From: DASUZB01 sp036377075
GTDB lineage: Bacteria; Actinomycetota; CALGFH01
Assembly (NCBI GenBank): GCA_036377075.1
Contig: DASUZB010000175.1
Coordinates: 1-21,853, forward strand
DNA length: 21,853 bases
Direction of reading: 5' to 3'
Shown here: piece by piece, positions 15,096-21,853 of the stretch
How the letters are laid out: every line of letters begins with the position of its first letter
Numbering within the stretch: the first letter of the stretch is position 1
The notes under the pieces: model-generated
Told to the model about the DNA's origin: nothing
The model's input: only the letters and a program-made list of their open reading frames with translations
Database searches by the model: none
Made by a program: the position numbers and the translations under genes

Positions 15096-16352
15096 ATGCA
15101 ACCCGAGCCACGCAACGTCCAGACCGTCTACCTGGTCCTCACCCTCTGCACGACGCTCGCCGGTTCGTTCATCTGGGGCATCAACACGCTGTTCCTGCTC
15201 GACGCCGGGCTGAGCGTCACCGCCGCGTTCGCCGCCAACGCGTGCTTCACCGCCGGCATGGTGCTGTTCGAGGTGCCGACCGGCGTGGTCGCCGACACCT
15301 GGGGCCGCCGCGCCTCGTTCCTGCTCGGCGCGCTGACCCTGGTGGTGACGACGGCGCTGTACTGGCTGGCCTGGCGGGCGCACGCGCCGTTCTGGGCGTG
15401 GGCGGTCACCTCGATGATGCTCGGCCTGGGGTTCACGTTCTTCTCCGGGGCGACCGAGGCATGGCTGGTCGACGCCCTGAAGTACGCCGACTTCAAGGGC
15501 AACCTCGAGTCGGTCTTCGCCAAGGCCCAGGTCGTGGGCGGCGCGGCGATGCTGTCGGGATCGGTGGCGGGCGGCCTGGTCGCGCAGTGGACCAACCTGG
15601 GCGTGCCCTACCTGCTGCGGTCGGCGGCCCTGGTGGTCACGTTCGCGGTCGCCTACCTGTTCATGAAGGACTGGGGCTTCACCCCGAAGACGGGCAAGCG
15701 GCCCCTGACCGAGATGCGGCAGGTGCTGCGCAGCTCGCTCCACCACGGCCTGGGGAACCCGCCGGTGCGCTGGCTGATGCTCTCGGCGATCTTCGAGACG
15801 GGCGTGGGGATCTTCGCGTTCTACGCGATGCAGCCGTACCTGCTCGAGCTCTACGGCAACGAGCGGGCCTACGGGATCGCCGGGCTCGCGGCGGCGATCG
15901 TCGCCGGCGCCCAGATCGCGGGCGGCATGGCCGCCCCGCGCCTGCGCCGGTTGTTCCACCGGAGGACCTCGGCCCTGCTCGCCGGGGCGCTGGTCAGCTG
16001 CGGGATCCTGGCGCTGCTCGGGGCGGTCACCCGGTTCCCGGTGGCGGTCGCGCTGCTGGTGGTGTGGGCGCTGATCTTCGCCGCGGTCATGCCGATCCGC
16101 CAGGCCTACCTGAACGGCCTCATCCCCTCCGAGCAGCGCGCCACGGTGCTGTCCTTCGACAACCTGCTCGGGTCCAGCGGCGGGGTGGTGATCCAGCCCG
16201 TCCTCGGCAAGGTCGCCGAGGCGTGGAGCTACCCGGCGTCCTACGCGGCCGGCGCCGCCCTGCAACTCGTGGCCGCGCCGTTCGTCCTGCTGGCCCGCCG
16301 GGAGAACGCCGCGGCGGACACGGTCCAGGACGAGGCCCTCGCCGGCACCTAG
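15096..16352 (+). CDS. MFS transporter
   Basis: A 418-residue inner-membrane transporter with about twelve hydrophobic segments. The first cytoplasmic loop carries the MFS motif A, GVVADTWGRRASF, preceded by a helix ending LFEVPTG, typical of drug/tetracycline-type exporters and related actinobacterial families. A central loop with a MKDWGFTPKTGKRPLTEMRQ string separates the halves. The short C-terminal tail is hydrophilic. The ATG at 15096 has little upstream ribosome binding sequence (AATAGGTGCC), and the leader may be short. The gene is divergent from NfeD/SPFH with 93 bp between, and convergent with the DUF4236 gene (10 bp between stops). Substrate unknown. Confidence 0.9.
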   Translation: MQPEPRNVQTVYLVLTLCTTLAGSFIWGINTLFLLDAGLSVTAAFAANACFTAGMVLFEVPTGVVADTWGRRASFLLGALTLVVTTALYWLAWRAHAPFWAWAVTSMMLGLGFTFFSGATEAWLVDALKYADFKGNLESVFAKAQVVGGAAMLSGSVAGGLVAQWTNLGVPYLLRSAALVVTFAVAYLFMKDWGFTPKTGKRPLTEMRQVLRSSLHHGLGNPPVRWLMLSAIFETGVGIFAFYAMQPYLLELYGNERAYGIAGLAAAIVAGAQIAGGMAAPRLRRLFHRRTSALLAGALVSCGILALLGAVTRFPVAVALLVVWALIFAAVMPIRQAYLNGLIPSEQRATVLSFDNLLGSSGGVVIQPVLGKVAEAWSYPASYAAGAALQLVAAPFVLLARRENAAADTVQDEALAGT

Positions 16353-16362
16353 GCAGCGCCGC

Positions 16363-16581
16363 TCAGAGCTGCTCCTCCGGCCGTCGGTGCCGCCGCCCCC
16401 GCGAGAAGACCTTCTGCCACGACAGCCCGGTGCCGGGGATGGTGAAGGTCAGCCTCCGCTGGCCGGTGGCGCTCTGGGTCACCCGCACGGTCCGGGTGCC
16501 GACGCTGGTGCCCATGCCATGCTTGGAGAAGTTGAGGCGGAACGGACCTTTCCTCACGCTCTTCCTGAAGCGCCAGCCCAT
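16363..16581 (-). CDS. DUF4236-type small protein
   Basis: A 72-residue protein matching the remembered DUF4236 pattern: MGWRFRKSVRKGPFRLNFS, then GMGTSVGTRTVRVT, then a FTIPGTGLSW ending, followed by a basic tail. Members of this family are short beta-rich domains of unknown function, often fused to other domains; here it stands alone. ATG 16581 has GGAGG seven bases upstream. Stop is 10 bases from the convergent MFS stop. No partner gene is evident. Confidence 0.82.
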   Translation of the reverse strand: MGWRFRKSVRKGPFRLNFSKHGMGTSVGTRTVRVTQSATGQRRLTFTIPGTGLSWQKVFSRGRRHRRPEEQL

Positions 16582-16637
16582 CTGCGACCTCCAGTCGCCA
16601 AAGGTGCCTAGCTATCAGGTACGTACCCGCCGCCGGC

Positions 16638-16653
16638 CCGGAGCATGCTCCGG
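16638..16653. repeat. 16-bp perfect palindrome
   Basis: CCGGAGCATGCTCCGG is perfectly self-complementary. It lies 57 bases upstream of the DUF4236 start (minus strand), where an operator could sit, and ten bases from the larger palindrome at 16663-16694. Confidence 0.5.
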
Positions 16654-16662
16654 ACGAGCGCC

Positions 16663-16694
16663 GCCGGGGTCGGGTCCGAGGACCCGACCCCGGC
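16663..16694. terminator. Perfect 15-bp-stem hairpin after the PepSY gene
   Basis: GCCGGGGTCGGGTCC (16663-16677) and GGACCCGACCCCGGC (16680-16694) are exact reverse complements separated by GA. On the minus strand it begins 42 bases after the PepSY stop codon. It is a strong candidate for a rho-independent-like terminator without a T-run. Confidence 0.65.
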
Positions 16695-16736
16695 CCGGCG
16701 GGCGTAAGCGCCCGGCGATGCGGCGCTCTCCGTGTG

Positions 16737-17153
16737 TCAGCGGTGGTTGGATTCCAGGCCGGTCACCTTGAAGTCCTTGCCGACCTCGACGGTGACACGC
16801 TGCCCATCGGTGGTGGTGAGGTGCGCCTCGTAGACGCCGTCCGAGTCGGTCTCCACCCGCAGTACGGTGGCGCCGGGGTACTTGGCGAGGGCGGCCGCCC
16901 TCACCTTGGCCGCGGTGTCCCCGGAGAGCAGGTGCTCGTCGGGCCGCTGGCTCTTCGACTCGTCGACGGCGCCACGCGCGGGCGGGGCTCCAGGGGCCGT
17001 CGCGCCGTACTGGCCAGTCGTGCTCGTGGTGTTGTCGGCCGCGTTCGCGGTGAGCGTCCCCGCGAGCACGGCGCCCGCCAGGAGGCCGGCGGCGGCCAGC
17101 GCCGCCATGCCACCCCTGCGCCGCCAGTCGCGGCGCCCGTCAGCGTCGGGCAT
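16737..17153 (-). CDS. Secreted PepSY-domain protein
   Basis: A 138-residue exported protein. An Arg-rich N-terminus and hydrophobic core (about 14-38, ending LTANAAD) form a signal peptide. A Ser/Thr/Ala/Pro-rich linker follows and then one PepSY domain (about 75-132): AAKVRAAALAKYPGATVLRVE, DGVYEAHLTTTDGQRVTVEVGKDF. PepSY domains are thought to act outside the membrane as peptidase inhibitors or sensors. ATG 17153 has AAGGAAGGAG upstream. Upstream in-frame sequence is shadow. It is divergent from the BNR-repeat gene, with 244 bp between, so the two may share control. Confidence 0.87.
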   Translation of the reverse strand: MPDADGRRDWRRRGGMAALAAAGLLAGAVLAGTLTANAADNTTSTTGQYGATAPGAPPARGAVDESKSQRPDEHLLSGDTAAKVRAAALAKYPGATVLRVETDSDGVYEAHLTTTDGQRVTVEVGKDFKVTGLESNHR

Positions 17154-17397
17154 GCTGCTCCTTCCTTGTTCGGTGGCTCTTGTCGAGCCAGGGCAAGAGC
17201 GACGATCGCAGCGGCGGGTAAGGCCGCCTCGTGAGCGGCTCAAGAAGTTGGCAAGGATCTGGACGGCAGCGCCCAGGATCGGGACCAGACTGACCGGAGG
17301 GGCAGAAACGCTGACCCGCCCGGAAGCGCTAACCCTCATGAGTGGCTCGCCGCCGCGGCCGTGGGTCGCCGGGAGCCTCAGAGGAAGGAGGAGGGGC

Positions 17398-18993
17398 ATG
17401 CGCAGGGCCCTCTGTGCCTTAGGAGCAGCCGTGGTCCTCGCGGCCGTGGCTGCGAGTCCGGTAGGCGCGGCGCCGCTGACGGTCACCGCGCCCACGTCGA
17501 TCAGCATCGCCACGCCGTTCGCGCCCGGCTGCGGCGGTGCGACCGAGGGCAGCTTCCCGGGCACGAACTTCAACTACCCCAACAGCGAGACCGAGCCCTG
17601 GCTGGCGGTCAGCCCCACCAACCCCAACGACGTGGCCGGGTTCTGGCAGCAGGACCGCTGGTCGGACGGAGGCTCGCACGGCCTCGTGGCGGCCGTCAGC
17701 CACGACGGCGGCGCCAGCTTCGCCTACTCCACGCCGCACTTCAGCCGCTGCGCGGGCGGCAACGGGGCCAACGGCGGCGACTACGGACGCTCGTCGGACC
17801 CGTGGGTGTCGTGGGCGCCCAACGGCGACCTGTGGGCGATCAGCCTGTCGGTCGACAGGACGACGACCCGCAACGCGGTCCTGGCCGCCAAGCTGCCCCA
17901 CGGCTCCACCACCTGGAGCGAGCCGTTCACGCTGAAGTTCGACACCTCGCGTGCGGGGGTCCCGATCGGCAACAACTTCAACGACAAGGAGTCGCTCACC
18001 GCCGACCGCACGGACGCCAGCGGCAACCTGGTGTACGCCGTGTGGGACCGTTTCGTCTCCCCGAACGAGAACGCCCCACAGACGGCGTTCGAGAACGCCC
18101 ACGCGTTCCACCAGCCGGTCTGGTTCGCGCGCACCACCAACGGCGCCTCGGCGAGTCCCACCTGGGAGCCCGCGCGGGAGATCTTCGACCCGGGGACGCA
18201 GAACGGGACGATCTCCAACCAGATCATCCCGCTGCCCGACGGGTCGCTGGTGGACGGCTTCTACCTGTTCAAGATCCACCAGAACGACCAGGACACGCGG
18301 GGGAACAGCGTCGCGGTCATCCGCTCCACCGACAAGGGCCAGAGCTGGTCGAAGCGGGCCATCGTCGTCGCTCCGGACAACGCCATCGGCGAGACCGACC
18401 CCGAGCCGATCAACTGCCGCCCGTTCATCACCGGCAACCCCGCGTGCACCCTCGTCCGTTCGGACGGCGTGATCGTCGACCTGGCGGTGGACTACAGCAG
18501 CGGCCCGCACCACGGGCGGCTCTACATCACCTGGCAGGACCACGACAACAACCCGTTCGGCGACGACCTGATCATGCTGTCCCACTCCGACGACGGCGGG
18601 CTGACCTGGTCGACGCCGGCCAAGGTCAACCAGACGCCGAGTGGAACGTTCACCGACCAGGCGTTCGAGCCGGCCGTGCACGTCAACTCGAGCGGCGTCG
18701 TGGCGGTCTCCTACTACGACTTCCGCAACGACGTCTCCGGCGACGGCGCCCTGACCACCGACCACTGGATCGTGCACTCCCACGACGGCGGGGCGACCTG
18801 GACGGAGGACCACCTCGCCGGCCCGTTCGACATGCACCAGGCGCCCTATGCCCGCGGCTACTTCGTGGGCGACTACCAGGGCCTCGACGCCCAGGGCGGC
18901 GTCTTCCGGCCGCTGTTCACGCTCGCGAGCCCGAGCGTCGGCAGCTTCCCCAACCCGAACCCGACCGACGTGTTCATCAACAGCGCGGGCTGA
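17398..18993 (+). CDS. Secreted BNR/Asp-box beta-propeller protein (sialidase-like fold)
   Basis: A 531-residue exported protein with a signal peptide (1-25, VGAAP). The mature part reads as a beta-propeller with four Asp-boxes of the S/T-x-D-x-G-x-x-W/F form: SHDGGASF (101-108), STDKGQSW (310-317), SDDGGLTW (397-404) and SHDGGATW (461-468). This fold is shared by sialidases and other glycosidases. No FRIP motif or clear arginine triad is seen, so sialidase activity is not supported. Blocks such as NSETEPWLAVSPTNPNDVAG and NFNDKESLTADRTD are typical of actinobacterial exported propellers of unknown role. No wall-sorting signal or membrane anchor. ATG 17398 follows GGAGGAGGGGC. A strong terminator follows. 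Confidence 0.82.
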   Translation: MRRALCALGAAVVLAAVAASPVGAAPLTVTAPTSISIATPFAPGCGGATEGSFPGTNFNYPNSETEPWLAVSPTNPNDVAGFWQQDRWSDGGSHGLVAAVSHDGGASFAYSTPHFSRCAGGNGANGGDYGRSSDPWVSWAPNGDLWAISLSVDRTTTRNAVLAAKLPHGSTTWSEPFTLKFDTSRAGVPIGNNFNDKESLTADRTDASGNLVYAVWDRFVSPNENAPQTAFENAHAFHQPVWFARTTNGASASPTWEPAREIFDPGTQNGTISNQIIPLPDGSLVDGFYLFKIHQNDQDTRGNSVAVIRSTDKGQSWSKRAIVVAPDNAIGETDPEPINCRPFITGNPACTLVRSDGVIVDLAVDYSSGPHHGRLYITWQDHDNNPFGDDLIMLSHSDDGGLTWSTPAKVNQTPSGTFTDQAFEPAVHVNSSGVVAVSYYDFRNDVSGDGALTTDHWIVHSHDGGATWTEDHLAGPFDMHQAPYARGYFVGDYQGLDAQGGVFRPLFTLASPSVGSFPNPNPTDVFINSAG

Positions 18994-19015
18994 ACGCTCC
19001 CGTCCGCCAGCACCT

Positions 19016-19046
19016 GCGAGAGGGCCCCAGACCGGGGCCCTCTCGC
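19016..19046 (+). terminator. Terminator hairpin after the BNR protein gene
   Basis: GCGAGAGGGCCCC and GGGGCCCTCTCGC form a perfect 13-bp stem with an AGACC loop, 22 bases after the stop codon, followed by GCATTTCC. It may also serve the minus-strand hydrolase gene, whose stop is about 107 bases away. Confidence 0.8.
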
Positions 19047-19152
19047 GCATTTCCGCCGGGAGCCGGCTGGCTCCCCGAGGTTCGTTCGCCTGGCGGATCG
19101 GCTCGGTTACCGCAGGTCGTTGCGGTTCAGCTGGAGCTTCCAGATGCCGCGG

Positions 19153-20184
19153 TCAGTCGCGGTAGTAGTCGGCCAGTGCGGCGAACGCGGCCTTGGGTTC
19201 CCATGGCATGTCGGGGTAGGTGTCGCCGTGGCGGTTGTCGAGGACCTTGACGATGCCGGGGCTGGCCAGGTCGAGGTCGTCGCGTGGGTCACCGTCGGGG
19301 CGGTGTGGGAAGTTGGAGAGCGCGAGGAGGAAGACGAAGGCGCCGTCGACGCCTGCGGCGTCGAAGATCTCCAGCAGTTCGCGCAGGTAGGTGGCCTGGC
19401 CGGCCTCGTCGCGCACGTACTGCCCGTTCAGCCGAATCGGCGCGCCGGTGTCCTTGTCGTACTCGACGATCTCCATGGCACGAGCGCCCCGGTCGCCCGC
19501 ACCGCGGTAGGCGGCGCTGCCGAACTCGGTGATCGCGACCGGCTTTCCCTGCGCGACGAGGGTGCGGACGCCCTCGCTGAATTGGTCGGCCACCTCGGCC
19601 GACCGGTAGAGATCCACACCCACGACGTCGAAGGGTGCCCAGTCGACGCGCTCGAGCGGTATGGAAGCGTAGGTGATCCTGCCGCCGAAGCGTTCGTGGA
19701 CGACTGCCAGGGCGTCGCCAAGGAAGTCGTTGACACGTGCGCTGGCCTCGCCGACCCGCTCGCGCAGTCGATCCCGATCCTGCTGGTTCAGCAGCAGCTC
19801 GAGCCGCTGCTCGAGGGTGTCGCCGGGCAGGAACCCCTTGTTCATCAGGCTCAGCTCGGCGCCGGCAACGAACACGACCTCGGCCCCCCGCCGCCGGAGC
19901 CGCTCCGCCCGCTCGGCGCAATCGGCGAACAGTGCGAGCATCTCCTCGGTGGTCAGCTCGAGGGGGTAGGGCGAGAACCAGACCTCCAGGCCGAGGTCGG
20001 CGGCGCACGTCGCAGCCAGCTCCAGCCGCGCCGGATCACCACCGGTGACGCGGACGGCATTGCAGTGCAGGTCGTCACGGACGATGCCCAGCTCGCGCCT
20101 GACCACCTCCGGGTCGAAGCGCTCTCGGGAGATCGCTCCGTTGCGGGTGAAGCCAGTGTCGTAAGTGATGCCCTTGGCCCGCAC
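19153..20184 (-). CDS. TIM-barrel glycoside-hydrolase-like protein
   Basis: A 343-residue cytoplasmic protein with no signal peptide. Strand-like blocks are spaced as in a (beta/alpha)8 barrel: CNAVRVTGGD, GLEVWFSPYP, AEVVFVAGAELSLM, DVVGVDLYRS, KPVAITEFGSAAYRG and VDGAFVFLLAL. E110 (end of strand 4) and E220 (end of strand 7) are placed like the acid/base and nucleophile of clan GH-A retaining glycosidases; E220 sits in a TEFGS motif. The family seems to be one often annotated only as hypothetical or, weakly, as an abortive-infection protein; I cannot assign a numbered GH family. The GTG start at 20184 has AGGAAGGA upstream. It is divergent from a TetR gene, with a large palindromic operator between, so it is probably repressed by TetR until a ligand appears. 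Confidence 0.72.
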   Translation of the reverse strand: MRAKGITYDTGFTRNGAISRERFDPEVVRRELGIVRDDLHCNAVRVTGGDPARLELAATCAADLGLEVWFSPYPLELTTEEMLALFADCAERAERLRRRGAEVVFVAGAELSLMNKGFLPGDTLEQRLELLLNQQDRDRLRERVGEASARVNDFLGDALAVVHERFGGRITYASIPLERVDWAPFDVVGVDLYRSAEVADQFSEGVRTLVAQGKPVAITEFGSAAYRGAGDRGARAMEIVEYDKDTGAPIRLNGQYVRDEAGQATYLRELLEIFDAAGVDGAFVFLLALSNFPHRPDGDPRDDLDLASPGIVKVLDNRHGDTYPDMPWEPKAAFAALADYYRD

Positions 20185-20231
20185 CGGTCTGGTCCTTCCT
20201 GTCGGTTGGAGAACCCGAGGCTACGAGAAAA

Positions 20232-20263
20232 CATGCGTGCACGCAAGTTTGCGTGTACGCATG
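20232..20263. promoter_or_regulatory. Probable TetR operator, tandem palindromes
   Basis: CATGCGTGCACGCAA (20232-20246) and TTGCGTGTACGCATG (20249-20263) form an inverted repeat matching at 14 of 15 positions. Each half itself holds a 10-bp palindrome: GCGTGCACGC (20235-20244, perfect) and GCGTGTACGC (20251-20260). Their centres are 16 bp apart. It lies 48 bases from the hydrolase start and 20 bases before the TetR start, ideal for control of both genes by two repressor dimers. Confidence 0.8.
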
Positions 20264-20283
20264 AAAGGTGGGACGCTGAGCTG

Positions 20284-20937
20284 GTGACGACGACACGGGC
20301 TGGGTTGCGCGAGCGGAAGAAACGGGCCACGCGAAAGGCGTTGCGCGAGGCGGCACTACGGCTGGCCCTGGAGCGCGGGCCGGACAACGTGCGCGTCGAC
20401 GACATCGCCGAGGCTGCCGGGGTCTCACCACGGACCTACAACAACTACTTCTCCAGCCGCGAACAGGCGATCGTCGCCGCCGTCACCGCCGAACGGGAGT
20501 CACGGGTCGCGGCGGCGGTAGCCGCCCGACCCGCCAGCGTCCGCCTCGCCGACGCCATCGTCGACGCGATCGTGGAGCAGTACACCAACCCAGGTGAACA
20601 CGGTCGCGACGCGCTGCTGCTGATCACCGCCCGGCCCGCGCTGCGCGACGCCTTCGTCGACACCGCCACCGCGATCGAACATCCCCTTGCCGACGCGATC
20701 GCTGACCGCCTGGGCGCTACCGACCGGGACACCGCCCGCGTGCTCGCGGCGAGCGTGGCCGCCGCGGTCCATGTGGCGCTCGAACGGTGGGTGCAGCCGG
20801 CCGCCGCGTCCCCCGCGCCCGGCGGGCTCGTCGTGCCGTCCGGCTCGCTGCCCGACCTGCTCCGCACGGCGCTCGCACCACTCACACCCGCACTCGACGC
20901 CGCCGAGGAGCGACCACGACGACGTCAGCGTCGGTGA
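20284..20937 (+). CDS. TetR-family transcriptional regulator
   Basis: A 217-residue repressor. The N-terminal helix-turn-helix (about 8-55) reads RERKKRATRKALREAALRLA, then VDDIAEAAGVSPRTYNNYFSSREQAI, a clear TetR signature. The C-terminal helical ligand domain (about 65-200) has no recognisable ligand specificity. The tail is basic (RPRRRQRR). GTG 20284 is chosen because an earlier in-frame ATG at 20233 would make the operator part of the coding sequence; the GTG has only a weak AAAGGTGGG upstream. It is divergent from the TIM-barrel hydrolase gene and probably represses both genes through the palindromes at 20232-20263. Confidence 0.9.
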   Translation: MTTTRAGLRERKKRATRKALREAALRLALERGPDNVRVDDIAEAAGVSPRTYNNYFSSREQAIVAAVTAERESRVAAAVAARPASVRLADAIVDAIVEQYTNPGEHGRDALLLITARPALRDAFVDTATAIEHPLADAIADRLGATDRDTARVLAASVAAAVHVALERWVQPAAASPAPGGLVVPSGSLPDLLRTALAPLTPALDAAEERPRRRQRR

Positions 20938-21042
20938 CGCGCTTCACCAGGGAACCATGCACCGACGCTCCAGCGGCAGAGCGGCTCACGACAGGGTTGG
21001 TCTTGCGCTGGAAGCTACGGTGACCCCCCGGCTCCTTCGGCG

Positions 21043-21435
21043 TCAGCGGCGGCGGGCCGGCCGCTCTGCCATGACCAGCAGCGCTCCGCCGAACAGGCCG
21101 ACGTTCTTGAAGAATTGGGTGCGCTGCTGGCGTCGCGCCGCCGGGTCGGCAATGCGCCAGTAGGGATGGCCCGCCAACGTCGTCGGTACCAACGTGCCGG
21201 CCAGCGCGGCAGCAGCCAGTCGTGGCCACACGCCGGCGGCGAGGGCGACGCCGGCGGCCAGCATCGTGGCCCCGTTGACCTGGACCGCGAGTTCTGGCTC
21301 CAGCGGCACTCCGAGCTCGGCCGCCCGCGGCGCCCGCGGCCCCGGGTTGAAGAACGCGTCGGCGCCGCCGGTGATGAACATGGCGGCCAGGGCGGCGCGC
21401 CCGGCCGCGCGAAGGGGTGCCCGTAGCGTCTCCAT
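21043..21435 (-). CDS. DoxX-family membrane protein
   Basis: A 130-residue integral membrane protein with about four hydrophobic helices. The pattern AALAAMFITGGADAFFNPG near the N-terminus, GATMLAAGVALAAGVWPRLAA in the middle and RTQFFKNVGLFGGALLV at the end is typical of DoxX proteins of actinobacteria. The family is linked to redox or oxidative-stress membrane functions, but the role of stand-alone members is unsettled. ATG 21435 has GGGAGGAAC upstream. It is convergent with TetR (105 bp between the stops) and divergent from the caspase-like frame. Confidence 0.87.
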   Translation of the reverse strand: METLRAPLRAAGRAALAAMFITGGADAFFNPGPRAPRAAELGVPLEPELAVQVNGATMLAAGVALAAGVWPRLAAAALAGTLVPTTLAGHPYWRIADPAARRQQRTQFFKNVGLFGGALLVMAERPARRR

Positions 21436-21508
21436 GGCGTTCCTCCCGTCAGGTCGGCGATAGATGATCAAGCCTACGGCGGCCACGCAGGGCACCACAC
21501 CGCCGATG

Positions 21509-21535
21509 TGGCGGGGAACGGACCGTTCCCCGCCA
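21509..21535. repeat. 27-bp perfect inverted repeat
   Basis: TGGCGGGGAACGG (21509-21521), a central A, and CCGTTCCCCGCCA (21523-21535) are exact reverse complements. It lies 74 bases upstream of the DoxX start and 114 bases upstream of the caspase-like start. It could be an operator for either gene or a relic end of a lost element. Confidence 0.6.
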
Positions 21536-21648
21536 TCCGACGGTGGGGCCACGTCGGCCCTCGGTCCGGGATGTGCGACGGAACGGACAATCCCTGTCAG
21601 GAACGTGGCGGCACGCAGGATCGCCGCGCCCATGGGTGGAGGAATCCG

Positions 21649-21853
21649 GTGCCTGACCTTCCACCTGGAGGGCTGACAGGCCCCGCAACCCGCAGTAGCG
21701 CGACGGCGGGTTCCGCCTTCTTCGCCGACCGCCTCGGTGACGACCTCCTGCTGGCGCAGTTCTCCTGCCACGGGGTGAAGGACGACAGCGGGCAGCTCTA
21801 CTTCGCCACCGCCGACACCGAGCTGGCCAACCTTGACGCCACCGCCGTGCCGG
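21649..21853 (+). CDS. Caspase-like (peptidase C14) fragment, open at the window end
   Basis: The 68 visible residues include FFADRLGDDLLLAQFSCHGV and DDSGQLYFATADTELANLDA, the core of actinobacterial caspase-like domains. H41 in SCHG is the catalytic histidine; the catalytic cysteine should lie beyond the window. The start is odd: in relatives about 70-80 residues, including an ALLVG-type first strand, precede FFADR. Here only a Pro/Thr/Ser-rich stretch precedes it. GTG 21649 has GGAGGA five bases upstream; an in-frame ATG at 21571 gives an unrelated N-terminus. No reading frame upstream encodes the missing part. It is either a 5'-truncated relic or a divergent, naturally short caspase. Such domains are often fused to effector or sensor modules in conflict systems. 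Confidence 0.65.
   Translation, partial: MPDLPPGGLTGPATRSSATAGSAFFADRLGDDLLLAQFSCHGVKDDSGQLYFATADTELANLDATAVP

Noticed and set aside
17419..19050. 543-residue minus-strand open frame opposite the BNR gene
   Set aside because: Val/Arg/Asp-rich shadow; the plus strand has signal peptide and four Asp-boxes.
20975..21070. 11-bp inverted repeat GGCAGAGCGGC / GCCGCTCTGCC between TetR and DoxX
   Set aside because: The arms are 74 bases apart, partly inside the DoxX gene and GC-rich; chance is likely and no element lies between them.

Overview
The window reads as chromosomal DNA of a very GC-rich actinobacterium or close relative. The base composition, the frequent GTG starts, an actinobacterial-type IS982 element, a SARP/BTAD regulator, a class F-like sortase, a DUF4236 protein and DoxX and TetR proteins all point that way. 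No rRNA, tRNA, CRISPR array or replication gene was seen. No gene-free stretch exceeds about 245 bases.

Layout. Positions 1-3019 hold a minus-strand operon: a membrane-anchored HExxH protein, an M28 zinc aminopeptidase, and a gene of which only 22 codons are visible. An IS982-family element (77-1128) sits exactly between the last two. Positions 3228-6591 hold a LysR regulator divergent from an MFS exporter and two VOC (glyoxalase/dioxygenase fold) proteins. An inverted repeat suited to LysR lies in the divergent promoter, and a stem-loop covers the ribosome binding site of the second VOC gene. Positions 6711-8281 (minus) encode a class F-like sortase and, overlapping it by GTGA, a secreted protein with two homologous cysteine-containing modules and a C-terminal membrane anchor. 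Positions 8408-12747 (plus) encode a 1268-residue SARP/BTAD, degenerate-cyclase, AAA and TPR regulator, joined by a TGATG overlap to an unrecognised 177-residue protein.

Positions 12754-15002 (minus) hold an NfeD membrane protease and SPFH/stomatin pair. Positions 15096-16581 hold an MFS transporter convergent with a DUF4236 gene. Positions 16737-18993 hold a divergent pair: a secreted PepSY protein and a secreted BNR/Asp-box beta-propeller protein. Positions 19153-20937 hold a divergent pair, a TIM-barrel glycoside-hydrolase-like protein and a TetR regulator, separated by a near-perfect 32-bp operator made of two short palindromes. Positions 21043-21435 encode a DoxX protein. The window ends inside a caspase-like (peptidase C14) reading frame that lacks the usual N-terminal part of the domain.

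The clearest functional units are the LysR/MFS/VOC cassette (probably export plus modification of a small molecule), the sortase with its repeat protein (surface display), the NfeD/SPFH pair (membrane quality control) and the TetR-controlled hydrolase. The least described are the SARP-linked 177-residue protein, the two-module sortase partner, the HExxH/M28 operon and the caspase fragment. All family calls come from reading the translated sequence and remembered family motifs; no database search was run.
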